Source: Uloborus plumipes (lineage: Eukaryota > Arthropoda > Arachnida > Araneae > Uloboridae). From it: a DNA stretch of 64,000 nucleotides. This document shows, one piece after another, positions 13,096-24,249 of this stretch (its first letter is position 1; the number at the start of each line of letters is the position of its first letter). The notes below the pieces were generated by a model. The model saw nothing but the letters and a program-made list of their open reading frames with translations, was not told where the DNA came from and ran no database searches. The stretch spans positions 107,029-171,028 of the forward strand of contig JAXGGA010001065.1 in NCBI GenBank assembly GCA_038373865.1. The letters run 5' to 3'. The translations under genes and the position numbers were made by a program.

Positions 13096-13496
13096 AAATG
13101 AACGAGTGTTATTTTTTTCCATTGTCATTTTGAATACGTGTTATAACAAAGTTCTAACAATTGTTTTTATTCTAATTATTAATGACATATTTTTTCTCTG
13201 GTACTATTTTGAAAATGTGTTTTTAAATAAAATTGCAATTGCTGTTTTTAGAAGGAACTTTTTTGGCTGCGATCCCAAATATTAAAAGAACTTTTTCGTT
13301 TAGAATTTTGCAATTAATTTTACATTAAGAAAGCGGTTTGGAAATAATTGTTTTTGATAAGGAATCTTATTTGTTATTTAGGGAGAGTGCTAAGTATGCA
13401 CTACTTGACATCGTCTTTATTTTTGAGGAAGCATGTGTAAATAATTTGAGTGATTCTTTGATGCAGGAAAGGTTTTTAGCGAGCTGCTTAAACGGG

Positions 13497-13712
13497 GAGT
13501 AGTTTGTTAAACTTTTCCTTGGTACTTTAAAGGCGAGCCGCCTTGGCGGCGAGTAGTTTATTGAAATTTTCCTCGCTACTGTAAAGGCCAGCCGCCTTGG
13601 TGGCGAGTAGTTTGTTGAAACTTTCCTCGCTACTTTAAAGGCGAGCCGCGTTGGTGGCGAGTAGTTTTCTCAAACTGCCTTCACTACATTAAAGCCCGTG
13701 CAACGCCGGGCC
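13497..13712 (+). repeat. 54-bp tandem repeat at the Helitron 3' end
   Basis: GAGTAGTTT recurs at 13497, 13551, 13605 and 13659, exactly 54 bp apart. Each unit holds TTTCCTCGCTACT, TAAAGGCGAGCCGCCTTGG and TGGCGAGTAG. The last unit runs into the terminal hairpin. Confidence 0.85.
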
Positions 13713-13746
13713 ACGCAGCTAGTATTTAATTAAAATCTGAAAGAGT

Positions 13747-14065
13747 TGCAAAGAAAAGGAAGTTAAACTTGCTAAACTATTGAAAAAGGAACAGTCAAGA
13801 GTTGTAGTAAGTGACACTGAGTCCGACGTTAGTTTTGAAGACCGTAACTATCAAGAAATTTGTGCTGAAGTCAAGCTTGCACCAGAAAATTTAGCTATGA
13901 ATCACTTTGTTATCGTAGAATTCACTACCAAAAAGGCAAAAATTCACTATGAATGAAACTTTTATGTTTCCAAAAACAGATGATACATCGCTGGTAAACA
14001 CTCTGATGATATTCTGCTAAAATTATCACCACCTACAATTTTAGGTGCCACGTGTTAAGTTGAAT
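13747..14065 (+). pseudogene. Transposase C-terminal remnant (pogo/Tigger-like, tentative)
   Basis: One frame starting near 13783 reads KKEQSRVVVSDTESDVSFED, then RNYQEICAEVKLAPENLAMN, then HFVIVEFTTKKAKIHYE and a stop. The next codons in the same frame give NFYVSKN and, after another stop, YIAGKHSDDILLKLSPPTILGATC. The pattern acid-rich linker, NHFVIVEF, KKAKIHY and later DDILLKLSPP resembles C-terminal tails next to DDE domains of pogo-like transposases in arthropods. That likeness is from memory, not a search. The catalytic part is missing, and the Helitron sits just upstream, so the rest of the gene was lost or separated. Confidence 0.4.
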
Positions 14066-14485
14066 CTTCTGTTGCTTTTTCTGTAAAACTTGAAATCTAC
14101 AATGTTCGTTCAATTGAGTCAATTAATCATGTTGAATAAATACCTTGATAATTTCATTGTAAGTGTTTGTTAATGTGTAATAAGCAGTATACTTAAAAAT
14201 ATGCTTAGGTGTATTTTATTTACATTTATGTATCCGTGTTTACTTCTGCCACAGGTGTGTTCCCAACTGCCCCCTTACTGGGGCAGATGGGAACAAAATT
14301 TATCATATTTTAGACTTTTTTTTTTTTGCTGGATTTCACTGTTGAATAAAGGAGGTAATTGCATGAAAATATTAGCAAATGTGTGATTTATCATGCATAG
14401 CACTTGTTTCTTTTATATCTCAAATTAATAATGAAAAATATACAAAAATGTCCTTTTTGTTCACATGTGCTCCCCTCTCCCCTAT

Positions 14486-14999
14486 TTTCTCCCCTGTTTG
14501 ACTACTGTGCTTTATGGTTGCGCATGCGTTGACTATAAGGAGAATAATAGATATAAGGAATATATGTAAAAGTAAAAATTCATAAATCGAAAAAAAAATT
14601 GTTTCATCAAAATCAATTTTGGGGTAACTTTAACTATTTATGGTAACATGAATATTTCTAACTACAGTAGACGCCGGTTAATTAAATCAATGATTAATTG
14701 AATCAGCCGCTTTATTGAATTAAATCACCAAAAACAGACCAAAAATCCAACTTACATGAATTAATCACTTTCAAATCATTTATATTAGCAGTGCATGGCA
14801 AACTAAATAGTATATTTCTAATTTATTGAAAAATAATAACTAATTATTTTTATGATTATAAACATCAACAAATATTAAGCGTGATTATTTTCTAAATGCA
14901 TTTCAAAGTGTTTCATTTTGAAGCAACTACAAATACTTCTAAATAAGATGATCTTTTAATTCATAAGGTATTTAATATTTCTTACACGCTATTATTTGC
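14486..14999. other. Unassigned DNA with one possible transposon tip
   Basis: No gene seen. CAGTAGACGCCGGTTAATTA at about 14666 looks like a pogo/Tigger-type terminal sequence but has no visible partner. Confidence 0.35.
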
Positions 15000-15195
15000 G
15001 CATAGCCTCTTGTTAAGAATCATTGTTATAGTACAGCAGATATGTGACCGAATTGTGCCTTTAATGATAGAAACATAAAACTTGGCACACGGGTAATACA
15101 CATCAAGAGATTTAATTTTGGATACGCGGCCATCTGAGATTTCGTCTATTGGAGTAATGGCAGCCGTCAAACTGCTAAATTTTCGTACTTTTTTC
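15000..15195 (-). repeat. Dispersed repeat, minus-strand copy
   Basis: Its complement (GCCATTACT...GAAATCTCAGATGGCCGCGTATCC...CCAAGTTTTATG...TTCTATCATTAAAGGCACAATT...CACATATCTGC) matches the repeat at 17376-17545 and, less well, 17004-17200. Three copies in one window indicate a common genomic repeat. Its parent element is not identified. Confidence 0.6.
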
Positions 15196-15712
15196 GAATT
15201 TTCCCCATTTTGACCATGAAAGAGCACGTTTTTGACAAATATCATATTATACATATTTAAACTACATTAAATTTGCTACAAGTTGATACCAAAATGGACT
15301 TGTTAGCTATAATGGTTTTTGAGACACAGCTTCTCAAAATTTCACAAATTCTTCAAATTTGGACATTTTTAGTTGATTTCTTTGTTTCATCATGTATGCA
15401 AATGTCTTTATATCTTCAATAACCTGCATTGTATACGTAGTGAAGTAAACATTTATTGAATTTAACATTTTGAAGAGAGTGGAAGAAAGAGTAAACGTTT
15501 TGAGGGAGGGGGGAGGTTCTTGTTCACAACCAGACAACTGATATCCTGAGAGAGGATATTGAAATTCAAAGCTTCCTCTGAATATCTTTAGAGTTCCTTC
15601 AAACCTTTTTAAATCATGTTAAATGACAACTGCTAATACTCTACAGAGTTATTGTTGTTTCATGCATAAAGAGTGTGCTCCTCGTAATTATATATATTAT
15701 AGTTTAATTACA
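15196..15712. other. No recognisable feature
   Basis: Unassigned sequence, no gene recognised. Confidence 0.5.
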
Positions 15713-15887
15713 ATAAAGTCGAACCTCGTTATTCGAACATGTTTAAAATTAATTAAGAACTGCCGATCCCGGAACTTTTTTAATTACACATAACGTTATT
15801 TATTGTTTTTTGGATAAAATGAAATGCACTTAAGACAAATTAATTTTAAAGGTCTATCTATGTTCGTTTTAACGAGGTTCCACTGCA
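15713..15887. mobile_element. Pogo/Tigger-type MITE
   Basis: Left AAAGTCGAACCTCGTTATTCGAAC and right, as complement, CAGTGGAACCTCGTTAAAAC-GAAC form imperfect terminal inverted repeats about 170 bp apart. The phrase GAACCTCGTTAtAaCGAAC is typical of Tigger/pogo-derived MITEs, which duplicate TA. Confidence 0.6.
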
Positions 15888-16018
15888 AATTTATTTAAAT
15901 ATGTAAGAAATTAGTATGAATCATTTAAAGAAAAAAAGAACATTGCATCATTTGTTCTCTGTACTATCTTTGATTACTAGATACGTAATGTGTTACATAT
16001 AACTGATCATAGATCAAA

Positions 16019-16105
16019 CTGGGGTCTCTAACCTACTTCCAGTGAGCCACATGCGGTCAGCGAGAAGTTTACAAACTGAAAAATAAAAACAAAATAAAAA
16101 ATCTT
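16019..16105 (+). mobile_element. Possible hAT-type terminal fragment
   Basis: CTGGGGTCTCTAACCTACTTCC followed by GTGAGCCACATGCGGTC resembles the CAGGGGTC(T/C)CCAACCT... tips of animal hAT elements with a GGCCACATGCGGCC segment. It ends in a T run at 16106-16127. No partner end was found. Confidence 0.35.
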
Positions 16106-16234
16106 TTTTTTTTTTTTTTTTTTTTTTGATAATATATTTTTGTCTTGAACATTTTTATAAAGAAAAACTAAGCTTGCAACCCCTCCCCTTCTCAAAGAAA
16201 TAAAACAAAAACAAAAGTTACGTTCATTTAAACT

Positions 16235-16475
16235 TGATATCACTGGTTACAAAGATTGCCACATGTTCAAAGAGCAGTACACTGCAGAGCAGCCTTCTCA
16301 CATTGAAACTTATAATAGCAGCCTTTCTTGCAGCCACATCGTACGAGTTCTCTGCGTGCCCGAGAAGCCTCTGGCAGGGTTGTCCACAATATTTCCCTTC
16401 CACCTTCAGCAATTTCTAGCCCCACTCACCTGATTAAAGGAGTACTGGGAATGCAAACATTATTTCAGCCCAGCA
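16235..16475 (-). pseudogene. Cysteine-rich C-terminal remnant of an arthropod mobile-element protein
   Basis: Read on the minus strand from about 16420, one frame gives EGGREILWTTLPEASRARRE, then LVRCGCKKGCYYKFQCEKAA and LQCTAL, a stop, and TCGNLCNQ. The spacing C-x-C-x3-C-x5-C-x6-C...C-x3-C matches the cysteine-rich tails (consensus-like CxCKxGCxxxxCxCxKxGLxCxxxCxxCxxxxCxN, preceded by W-x-TDLP-x-AP) found in unclassified repetitive arthropod proteins that also carry a TDVF...GCDTT domain. Remnants of that domain lie at 23.6 and 25.3 kb in this window. In-frame stops and a broken upstream part (EWG-like residues near 16430) make this a relic. The family likeness is from memory. Confidence 0.45.
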
Positions 16476-16493
16476 GTAGCCTGCCTGATAGAC

Positions 16494-16496
<3 letters not shown>

Positions 16497-16525
<29 letters not shown>
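16497..16525 (+). repeat. Poly(T) tract
   Basis: An uninterrupted T run next to the start (minus strand) of the cysteine-rich remnant. Read on the minus strand it is a poly(A) upstream of that remnant, so it is not its own tail. Confidence 0.8.
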
Positions 16526-16526
<1 letters not shown>

Positions 16527-16756
16527 TATATTAAAGGGATGCATCTTGTGAAGGAGGCAGATTGTCGATTGTTCTATTTTTCTGAATAACTAGGTGGTTT
16601 CTGGCATCATTAATGGATTCCTCGCTGCTACTACGGTCGTATAACAACTCTATGAACCTCTCCAAAGGTTTTAATGTATCTATTCTTTTAACTAATGAAC
16701 TATTCTTTTAAATTTTCAAGAATGTTTTCACTTCGAAAATCGCAAAAAACAATTTA

Positions 16757-16985
16757 AAAGTTTTTAATTAATATCTTCGTTAGTTAAGGTTTTCCGAAGA
16801 CGTGACCTAGATAAGCACATTTTCGAGTTTTCGAACACTTTTTTTAAAAATCGGTCCATCCGTTTAAGCGCTAGAGTGCCGCAGACCCATACACAGATGC
16901 AAAGGTCAACAGATACACAGATCGACAGACACGTCAAACTTATTACCCCCCTTTCTTGTTGCGCCGGATCTTAAAAACAAAAGAG
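16757..16985 (+). repeat. Dispersed repeat ending in GACAGACACGTCAAACTTAT
   Basis: Contains ATCTTCGTTAGTTAA, ATCGGTCCATCCGTTTAAGC, several ACAGA(T/C) units and GACACGTCAAACTTATTACC, then TTGTTGCGCCGG. The same order, inverted, is found at 40985-41175. This text is common near the 3' ends of arthropod retroelements, but I cannot name the family. Confidence 0.5.
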
Positions 16986-16999
16986 ATAAAAGACATATT

Positions 17000-17545
17000 C
17001 AGGAGCGGCAATTTTGAATATCCGTCATAACTGAAATATGAGAACCTGGGGTGCTTTGTAATGTAATATGCAAAAACTTACATGGTTGAATATCCAGAAT
17101 TACCACATTATATATTTAATACCTGTATCCAAATTTTTAAGCAACTACTATTCAAAGCACCGTTCCATCAATTTGGTCGTATATCTACTGCGCATTTTTG
17201 GGTGATGAAAAAGAACTATGAAACGCCACTAGCGGTTAAAGTTAAAATTCGTTGGAAAAAAATAATGCAATAGAACTTTAATGTAGAAAGGTATTAAATT
17301 CCATGATTTGTTTCGCAACGTACTCCAATAAAATTGTGAATAACGAATCAAAGAAGCACATAATACGTACTCAGAGGCCGGAATTTTGAACGTCCGCCAT
17401 TACTGAAATATTCGAAATCTCATATGGCCGCGTATCCAGAATTACTCTTTAATATATATAGTATGTGCACCCCAAGTTATATACTTCTATCATTAAAGGC
17501 ACAATTCCACTAGTTTTTGTCACATATCTGCCGCACTATTATATT
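17000..17545 (+). repeat. Two direct copies of a dispersed repeat
   Basis: GGCAATTTTGAATATCCGTCATAACTGAAATA (17007) and GGAATTTTGAACGTCCGCCATTACTGAAATA (17379) start two units about 370 bp apart. Both continue to an ATCCAGAATTAC block and to a ...GGTCGTATATCTACTGCGCA / GTCACATATCTGCCGCAC block. A third copy is inverted at 15.0-15.2 kb. Confidence 0.6.
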
Positions 17546-18325
17546 TTTCACCACTTGTTCATTTTTCTCATGTTTCTCATTAAATGGTGTATTCTTGTTT
17601 CGTGCTAGATGTAAACCACTGAAAATGATGTGGACACTATAATCAATGTTCTAAACAAGTGATAAAAAAATGCATCATGTTGAAAAAAGCTTGTTTCGAA
17701 AGTTAAAAAAAAGAGAGAGAAAAAACCTTGTTTAAAGAAAACAAAGCAGTGAAAGAACATAATAGAAATTTGTTTTTATTCTTTTATTTAATTATTTTAA
17801 AATGCTTAACTTGTTTCTCCCACTATGAAATTCAACGTTTTTTGTTCTTTTAATGCAGATACTTTCTTTAAACATTTATTTACTTAATTGAAATTTCTGA
17901 GCAATTAATAATTAACAAAGAAAAAATATTTTTCTGAAAACGAATTTGTGCATAAACGGTGCTTATGCCATTACGTTTCAGGTTTTAGGGAAAAATATCG
18001 GTTTCACCCCTGTATCTTTAATGTAATTTTCGTGCTAACAAGATTAATTATTACTATAAATTCGGGATAGTTTCCTAACCCGGGAGTGATGCAGCTCCCT
18101 TTGTATTTCGTATAATAATAAAACGAAATCAGTGATATGGACTTTATTTGTTCACGACGAGACTATTATTTTAAGTTAAATGAAACATTTCCTAACCGAA
18201 ACATTTGATCGTTTTTTGCTAAACTAGCTTCGTACCCTTAGCATCGTAACCCTACATGATCTAAAAGTGAAAACGAAGTGTAGTGTCTGTATATAGACTG
18301 CTCTTATGAATGAGCCGTTTTTCTC
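17546..18325. other. No recognisable feature
   Basis: Unassigned AT-rich sequence. Confidence 0.5.
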
Positions 18326-18757
18326 TACCCTGAAAAAATAAGCTGTTTTTTACAGCATAATACTGGCAGCAGAGGTTCCAGTTTAAAACTGTAAAAGCAC
18401 GGTAATAAACTGTAAAACTAACTATTTTACTGTTTATCGCAGTAAAACTAGCAGTTTTACAGTTTATTACAGCAAAAGTAACAATATTACCATAAAATTA
18501 GCTGTATTATACTGTAAAACCAACAGTATAATACTGGCAGCAGAGGTTCTAGTTTAAAACTGTAAAATGCACAGTAATAAACTTTGAAACTAGCAATTTT
18601 ACAGTTTATAACTGTAAACTAGCAATTTTACAGTCTACAACTGTAAAATTAGCAATTTTGCAGTTTATTACTGCAAACTAGCAATTTTACAGTTTAAAAC
18701 TGTAAACTAATAATTTTACAGTCTACTACTGTAAAAACATCTATTTTTTACTGTGTA
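18326..18757 (+). mobile_element. TTTACAG-array MITE, copy 1
   Basis: Left TACCCTGAAAAAATAAGCTG and right (complement) TACACAGTAAAAAATAGATG form terminal inverted repeats, both followed by TTTTTTACAG / TTTTTACAG. The interior is a chain of short units alternating CAGTTTA(T/A)TACTGTAAA and AACTAGCAATTTTA. Each unit can fold back on itself. Related copies are at 45327-45678 (inverted) and 47120-47352. No coding capacity. Confidence 0.65.
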
Positions 18758-19184
18758 CGAAGGCAAGCGATTATGTTGTGTGACAGTCAAATAGGATTCA
18801 TGTCAAACCGCTTTACGGAATAAATGACTGTTTCTCTCTATGGGATACTACAAATGATGTCTGTCTATGTCTTTAGTACACTAAATGAGCGGTTCTAGCT
18901 TGATGTAACAACTAAAAAACTAATGCTTCACCGTGTCATTTGCAATAACATAACCATTAAAATGCAAAACATTGTTCAAAATTTTATGCGTGAATTAGCG
19001 ATAACACAGAGAAGAAATCTTCCACCCCTACTCTCTGATATATTTAACGGTGTGGAGGAGTCTTGCCGAAGCGAATAATGATTTCTGAAAATTTAGTACT
19101 ACACGTAGAAAAACGAATAAAAATTAGGAATGCAATGAACTACTAACTTTGAAATATAGAAACAGACTTAGAACTTAGAAAATA

Positions 19185-20315
19185 ACACTGGTCGACAGTG
19201 GTTCACTAACAACAACCAAATTATTATTTTTATTATGTATTCATAGAGTTATTTAAATACCTGCAAGTAAAAAAGTCCCACCACGTCTCAATTTTCTGTA
19301 ATAAAAAAAATATTTTTTTACTATTTTTTATGATTTTCGCACCAAATGCCGATTTTTGGAGGAAAAAGGAGCAAAATATTAACTCCTAAATTTTTTTGGA
19401 GGTGAAGGGAGACTCAAAGTCCGAAATCATGACCACCGATAACAAAAAGGGGGGACGAGGGGAGTGTATCCCCTCAAAATATGCAAAAATTCATGAAAAA
19501 GTATCTTCTTATTTTGGTTTCTTTAATATGACATTTTAAAATTTTTTTCTGGTGTAAAATCAGAGTATAAGACCCCCTCCTATTATTCCTATGTCCAAAA
19601 AAATTTTCGCGCTGTAAAATAAAAAAAAAAAAACCATCTTATGACTGACGCACGCTAAATACGAGCTAAATACCCGCTAACAACACTGCAACCCCGGGGG
19701 GGGGGGCTTTCTGCAAAAAGTGGAGAGTGATGGAGAGGAAAGGGGCCATATTTGGATTTTGGAGATAATTTTACATAAGAACCAGCCAGAATACGCCGTC
19801 TTTCTGAAGACCTGCGATGTGTCTCATATTTAGCGTGCGACAGTCATAAAATCGGTTTTTAATTTTTTTTTTCACAGCGCAAAATTTTTTCGGAGTAGGA
19901 ATCATAGGCGGGGGTCCTATCCTCTGATTTTACATCGAAATTTTTTTTAAAAACATCATTTTATAAAAACAAGAATGAAAAGATCATTTTTGGTGATTTT
20001 TTGCTCATTTTGAGGGGGTACACCCCCCTAAGAACCCCTTCTTTGCTATTAGTGGTCATGATTTTAAACTTTGAGTCTCTCTTGAAACTTCAAAAAAAGT
20101 TAGGAGTTAATATTATGATCCTTTCCTCTTGAAAAAAGATGTGTTTGATATGTTTTTTCAGTTACGTTCAGTATTTTTTAGAAATTCATAACAAAAAAAC
20201 TGTACGTGCTACAGCTTTTTTACTATTACTTTTGAATTCTACACTGCAAAATTAGTCAAAAACAGTTAATTTCATCTTTGTTAGGGAAAAAAAGTGAAAA
20301 TTTGTCGACTAGTGT
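19185..20315. mobile_element. Foldback element, copy A (1.13 kb)
   Basis: Ends are ACACTGGTCGACA and, as complement of the right end, ACACTAGTCGACA. The two halves are imperfect inverted copies. For example AAATCATGACCACCGATAAC with GGGGGGACGAGGGGAGTGTATCCCC on the left faces GGGGGTACACCCCCCTAAGAACCCC and ATTAGTGGTCATGATTTTAA on the right. A second copy in the same orientation is at 26018-27178. No protein is encoded. Superfamily unknown. Confidence 0.75.
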
Positions 20316-23300
20316 AATTGGAAGCTTTATGAGTTAACAATCTGTCATTTACACGTGGATATCAGTCCTATAACATACTATTGAAAATTTTCTTCAAACG
20401 ATATTATTTCTAACAACTCTGGTATGTGCTGACTAACCAGATGGTGCTTAAGTAAACTTGGACATAGGCTGGAAGTACATTAAAAAAGAGGTTTTTGCTT
20501 CTTTATTTTTGCACTAAAACATAAAGCTTATGGTTTATATCTGAAAAGAGAAATATATGAGCATACCAGTTCCTGTAATTGGGTGTTGTTATAGTCGTTA
20601 TTAGGTGTTATTAACGAGATTATTTTATACTTCTGAACAAGTTATACTCATAAGATTTCCATAAAAGAGCTGGTGCACACTAAAGTTTTTTTTTACGTTA
20701 GCAATGTAAAATAGAATCCCGTGTCGTATATGATGGTACTTCTATGTTACTAAAGGGAGAATATCACTGCAAATACTTCGTGCTTTTATTTAAAACACAT
20801 GACAAACTCCTGGTTTGCTGGATAAAATTTTGAAATTTGACTGCTCGGCAACCATGAACTACTTCTAACTTGTATTGACAATCCTGTAGTCGATATATTA
20901 CGGACAAATATGTTTTGCCGTTCTAAGGGCGAAATTAATTGCAGAAATTTTCCCAAAAGACGAAGCACAAATATTAGAATTTGATGTTTATTTTAACTTG
21001 TATATTTTGACTAAAAGTACTCAATTTTGAAATTCTTCAATGCCTTTAGTGAGTAGCAGGTTTTTGGAATTGAACACAATACTTGTAATTTTCTGATTAT
21101 GTATAAAAAATCACATATTTTTGCTACAGGCTAAAAAAAAGCTATAACCCTAACGTGAAATATGTTTTGTTATCTTTTAACCCCACTTCTCTTAAAAGCT
21201 CTCTTAAAGCAGAAACAAAGCACGAAAAAAGTTTAATTCTTGTATATCGTTGAATTTTTGTGAAAAACAAAAAATATATATTAAAAAAAAAATTTTTTTT
21301 TTTTTTTCAAAAATCAGGAAGTGAGCATTAAAAAATAAAATTTTTAAAGGAGGATATTAAGATAGGAAAATGTATGTTTATCGGTATCTATACCCCCGCC
21401 CAGTATAGTCTTTTAAAGGGTCCTATCTCGTTTGTGTAACTCATAGTTCGTGAGAAAACTATACCAAAATTTAAGGTATTTTATAGATTCTTTACTTAAC
21501 CTTCTCACTTTATACTTAAACAATGAAATGTAATTTTCTTCGTCTGCTTCGTGTTAATATAAATACAATCAAAAATTGTGAAAATCTTAAGGTATAGTTC
21601 ATTTTAAAAATATACTTTAGTTTTAAATGATAAAAGATTTTAAAATACATACTTTCATAGCTTTCGTAAGATTTAAATTTCTGAAATATTTTAGGATAAT
21701 TATTCCTTTGTAAATAGGTTTTGTACGGTAAATTTTGACTACTATTCCTTAAACTATTTCTAGTATGAACCGTTTGAAAATTAGTTATTCCTTTCTCGAA
21801 GTCTAGGTAGAACATAACTATTTATGTTAACTAAAGTTCAAAAGATTTAGAGCGCTCTTACCGAAACTTCCTGGAGCAAAATGCTCAGAAAAGGAGCTTT
21901 GTTCTATTCAAAATGTTTCAAATGTCGTTGAAAAATCCAAGGGATAAAAATAATCCTTTGATTTACTCACAGTGAATATAGATGTTTAGAAATTGTTAAC
22001 ATTTAATATGGGGAAATTTTACCTGAGCAAGTATGATTTTTTTCGATAACTGCTATGAAAATAACTGGAAACTTGATATCGCATTTGAAATTCAACGCTA
22101 AAGTAATTATATACATAAACCATTCATGTGCGATACAATGCATCAATAGATATTTTTATGTCAAATGTTTAGTACACACCACTTGAATGAGGAATCAAAT
22201 ATTAAATTTGTATTTAAAATTTCCAGCAACTGTTTTATTGACTCAAACGCTACTATGTGTACATCTGTATTTTTAAACGGGTGATTATGCTCATTGCAAT
22301 GAATAACATTTTTAAAAAGCATTCGCACGAAACACGAGCTTCGGTTAAGGATTCAAAAAGCCATTTTAAAAGATCCATAACACTAACAAAAAGTAACTTT
22401 TGAATTGACTCATTTAAATCGATATAAAGTTCTCAACAAAATATTTGATTTTCTTTAATGGGATTTGCCAACAATATCAGCACACAACGATATAATCTTA
22501 CATTTTAGATGAAGTATTCCATTTTTTTATTATTTTCTTTTACAAGTAAGTTTTCTATAAATTACAGAGTAAGTTTAAGAAAAGTAAGTTTATCAGAACT
22601 GTACTTCTGTAAGACGAGACTGTTTTTGATGTGTTTAGTTCCAAAAACGTGATAACAACAAAAACTTTCAGTTTTGAAAAACGTATGCAAATTTAATTCT
22701 CAAAAGTATCAGCAAAAAGTGAAGAATTTCCTTAATTGTATAACAATTTTCATGACTAAATGGAACTGATCCTAGCAATTTCTTTATTGCATTCTCAAAA
22801 ATATTAATTTTATTATTATTAATTATTATTATTATTAATTTATAAGATAAATAGAGAACATTTTATTAGCAACTGAAGAACAGTAGGAATTAAGTTTCCC
22901 TTAATTTAAACTAATGATATATTAATTATGATCCTGATCAATATTACACGTTATCAAAACTCGATTTTTACCCTTCAGAATTTACGTGAATAAATTAGCC
23001 CTAAATATTATCTCTACATTGCCTCATAAATTATGAAAATCGTTTTGTGTACGCTTACTTTCATGATTTTGCTTTTATCAAATTTTCTAATATCGCCTGA
23101 CAAAAGAAAAAATATATATTCCATATTTTTCTTTTTCTAGATTTACTTTCATAGAATCACTTGCGTCAGACAATAATTGCATAACATAATTATGTACAAG
23201 AGGTTATATTATTTTTGTGGGTTTTCATTTTGTTTCCAAATTTCTTCCTAAAAAATTGATAGATATGTATAAAAAAGGAAAGCGTACAATTTTATTTTTA

Positions 23301-23620
23301 AGTCATCAAAATTTCCCAATTTTATTTCATTTTTTTCTCCTTTTTTTCATTCTTTCTTCTGGGCAAAAAACATTTTTTTTCTCTCAAATGTTGAGGCAAA
23401 GAGATCTAAGAAATGTATTTTCAAAACTCCAATTCGTGTCCAGTTACAGATTTCATAACGGCGGAAATATTTCGAATGATTGTAATTGCAGGAATATAAA
23501 CGCCTCTAGGAGCTTGAGGATGTTTCGATTGATCGTGTGCCAGAGAGTGTAGAAAACTAAACTCTAAAACAAAATACAATAGCAGAAATTGGTTCAGTTC
23601 TCAGGAAACGTTAAGAACTA
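20316..23620. other. Unassigned AT-rich DNA
   Basis: About 3.3 kb with no recognisable gene. Open frames of 60-111 codons (for example 21516-21815 minus, 23217-23552 plus) consist of low-complexity F/K/N/L-rich translation. A short ATTATT microsatellite lies at about 22812-22840. Confidence 0.55.
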
Positions 23621-23624
23621 AACA

Positions 23625-23960
23625 ATGTCTTTACTGTCAAATCTGTTGGTAGTATCGCAACCACTTACAGTGTGTAATGGTGGAAAAATGTTGCACATGC
23701 TTTCTCCAAGGAATTCAGCAGCTATATGGCATCCTAGAACAAACTTTTCTGTCCGAAAACCGTCGATACGCAGACCTAAACAACCAATATTTGCTAGTTC
23801 TTTCCAGTAGTAAATTGCCAAAATGAATACATCTGTATCAACGCCGAGGGTAATAACATGAGCTTACTGCATGGACTATGTGACAAAACGTTTTTGAATC
23901 AGCTTCTAACTTATTTGATTTTAATTCAAGTACTTCATAAAATAAAGTCCCTTGTCGCTT
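23625..23960 (-). pseudogene. Remnant of TDVF...GCDTT mobile-element protein, inverted copy
   Basis: Minus-strand translation of 23618-23821 reads MAIYYWKELANIGCLGLRID, GFRTEKFVLGCHIAAEFLGE, SMCNIFPPLHTVSGCDTTNR. It matches the plus-strand remnant at 25343-25612 over its length. The nucleotide similarity extends upstream (minus strand) through EADS-like and TTTATTTTATGAAGTACTTG sequence to about 23960. It is an inverted copy of the plus-strand locus, about 1.3 kb away, and not a separate gene. Confidence 0.6.
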
Positions 23961-24249
23961 GAAACTCTTTGTAGGGGTCATCGAATACTCCACAAATGTA
24001 CAGTTCGCAGACTTTTACTTGTATATATTTTGTAGATTAGTGCACATAAATAAAACAAGCTGTTATTTATTTTAAGTGCTTGAGAGGGAAACTTCACAAT
24101 CATCAGGTGCTTTTGTCGAATGACTTGAAATTAGGTAGTTTTTAATTATTGGGCTTTTACTACGTAAATTTGACTTTAAAATTTTTATTTAAAAATCATC
24201 ATATCCATCCAATATTACATCGATTCATTTTACGTTAGACTTCTCAAGA

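Larger units (their letters stand above)
11841..13722 (+). mobile_element. Satellite-bearing non-autonomous Helitron, about 1.9 kb
   Basis: Starts TCAATTACTACTATTAAAATC after an A, followed by repeated CTGT units (CTGTCTGTCTGT). It ends with the hairpin GCCCG-TGCAACGC-CGGGC followed by CTAG (13719-13722) and T. No terminal inverted repeat or target duplication is present. The interior is almost all tandem repeat: a 248-bp duplication, a 72-bp satellite and a 54-bp repeat (separate entries). Such tandem arrays are common in arthropod Helitrons. No Rep or helicase coding is seen, so it depended on an autonomous relative. Confidence 0.75.
11323..14484 (+). mobile_element. Older DNA element with GGGGAGAGGGG ends, split by a Helitron
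   Basis: The left side (about 11323-11370) reads GGGGGAGAGGGGGCACATATAAACAGG...GCACATGTGGACAA. The right side (complement of 14465-14485) reads GGGGAGAGGGGAGCACATGTGAACAA. Internal copies of GGGGCACATGTGAACAC (11689) and GGGGCAGATGTGAACAG (11713) lie near the left end. The mirror form GTGTTCCCAACTGCCCC lies near the right end. A transposase C-terminal remnant (13747-14065) lies between. The ends are imperfect and I cannot define the target duplication. The Helitron at 11841-13722 is a later insertion. Confidence 0.4.

Noticed and set aside
21516..21815. 99-codon minus-strand frame
   Set aside because: F/K/N/Y-rich translation of AT-rich DNA without motif or neighbouring exons.
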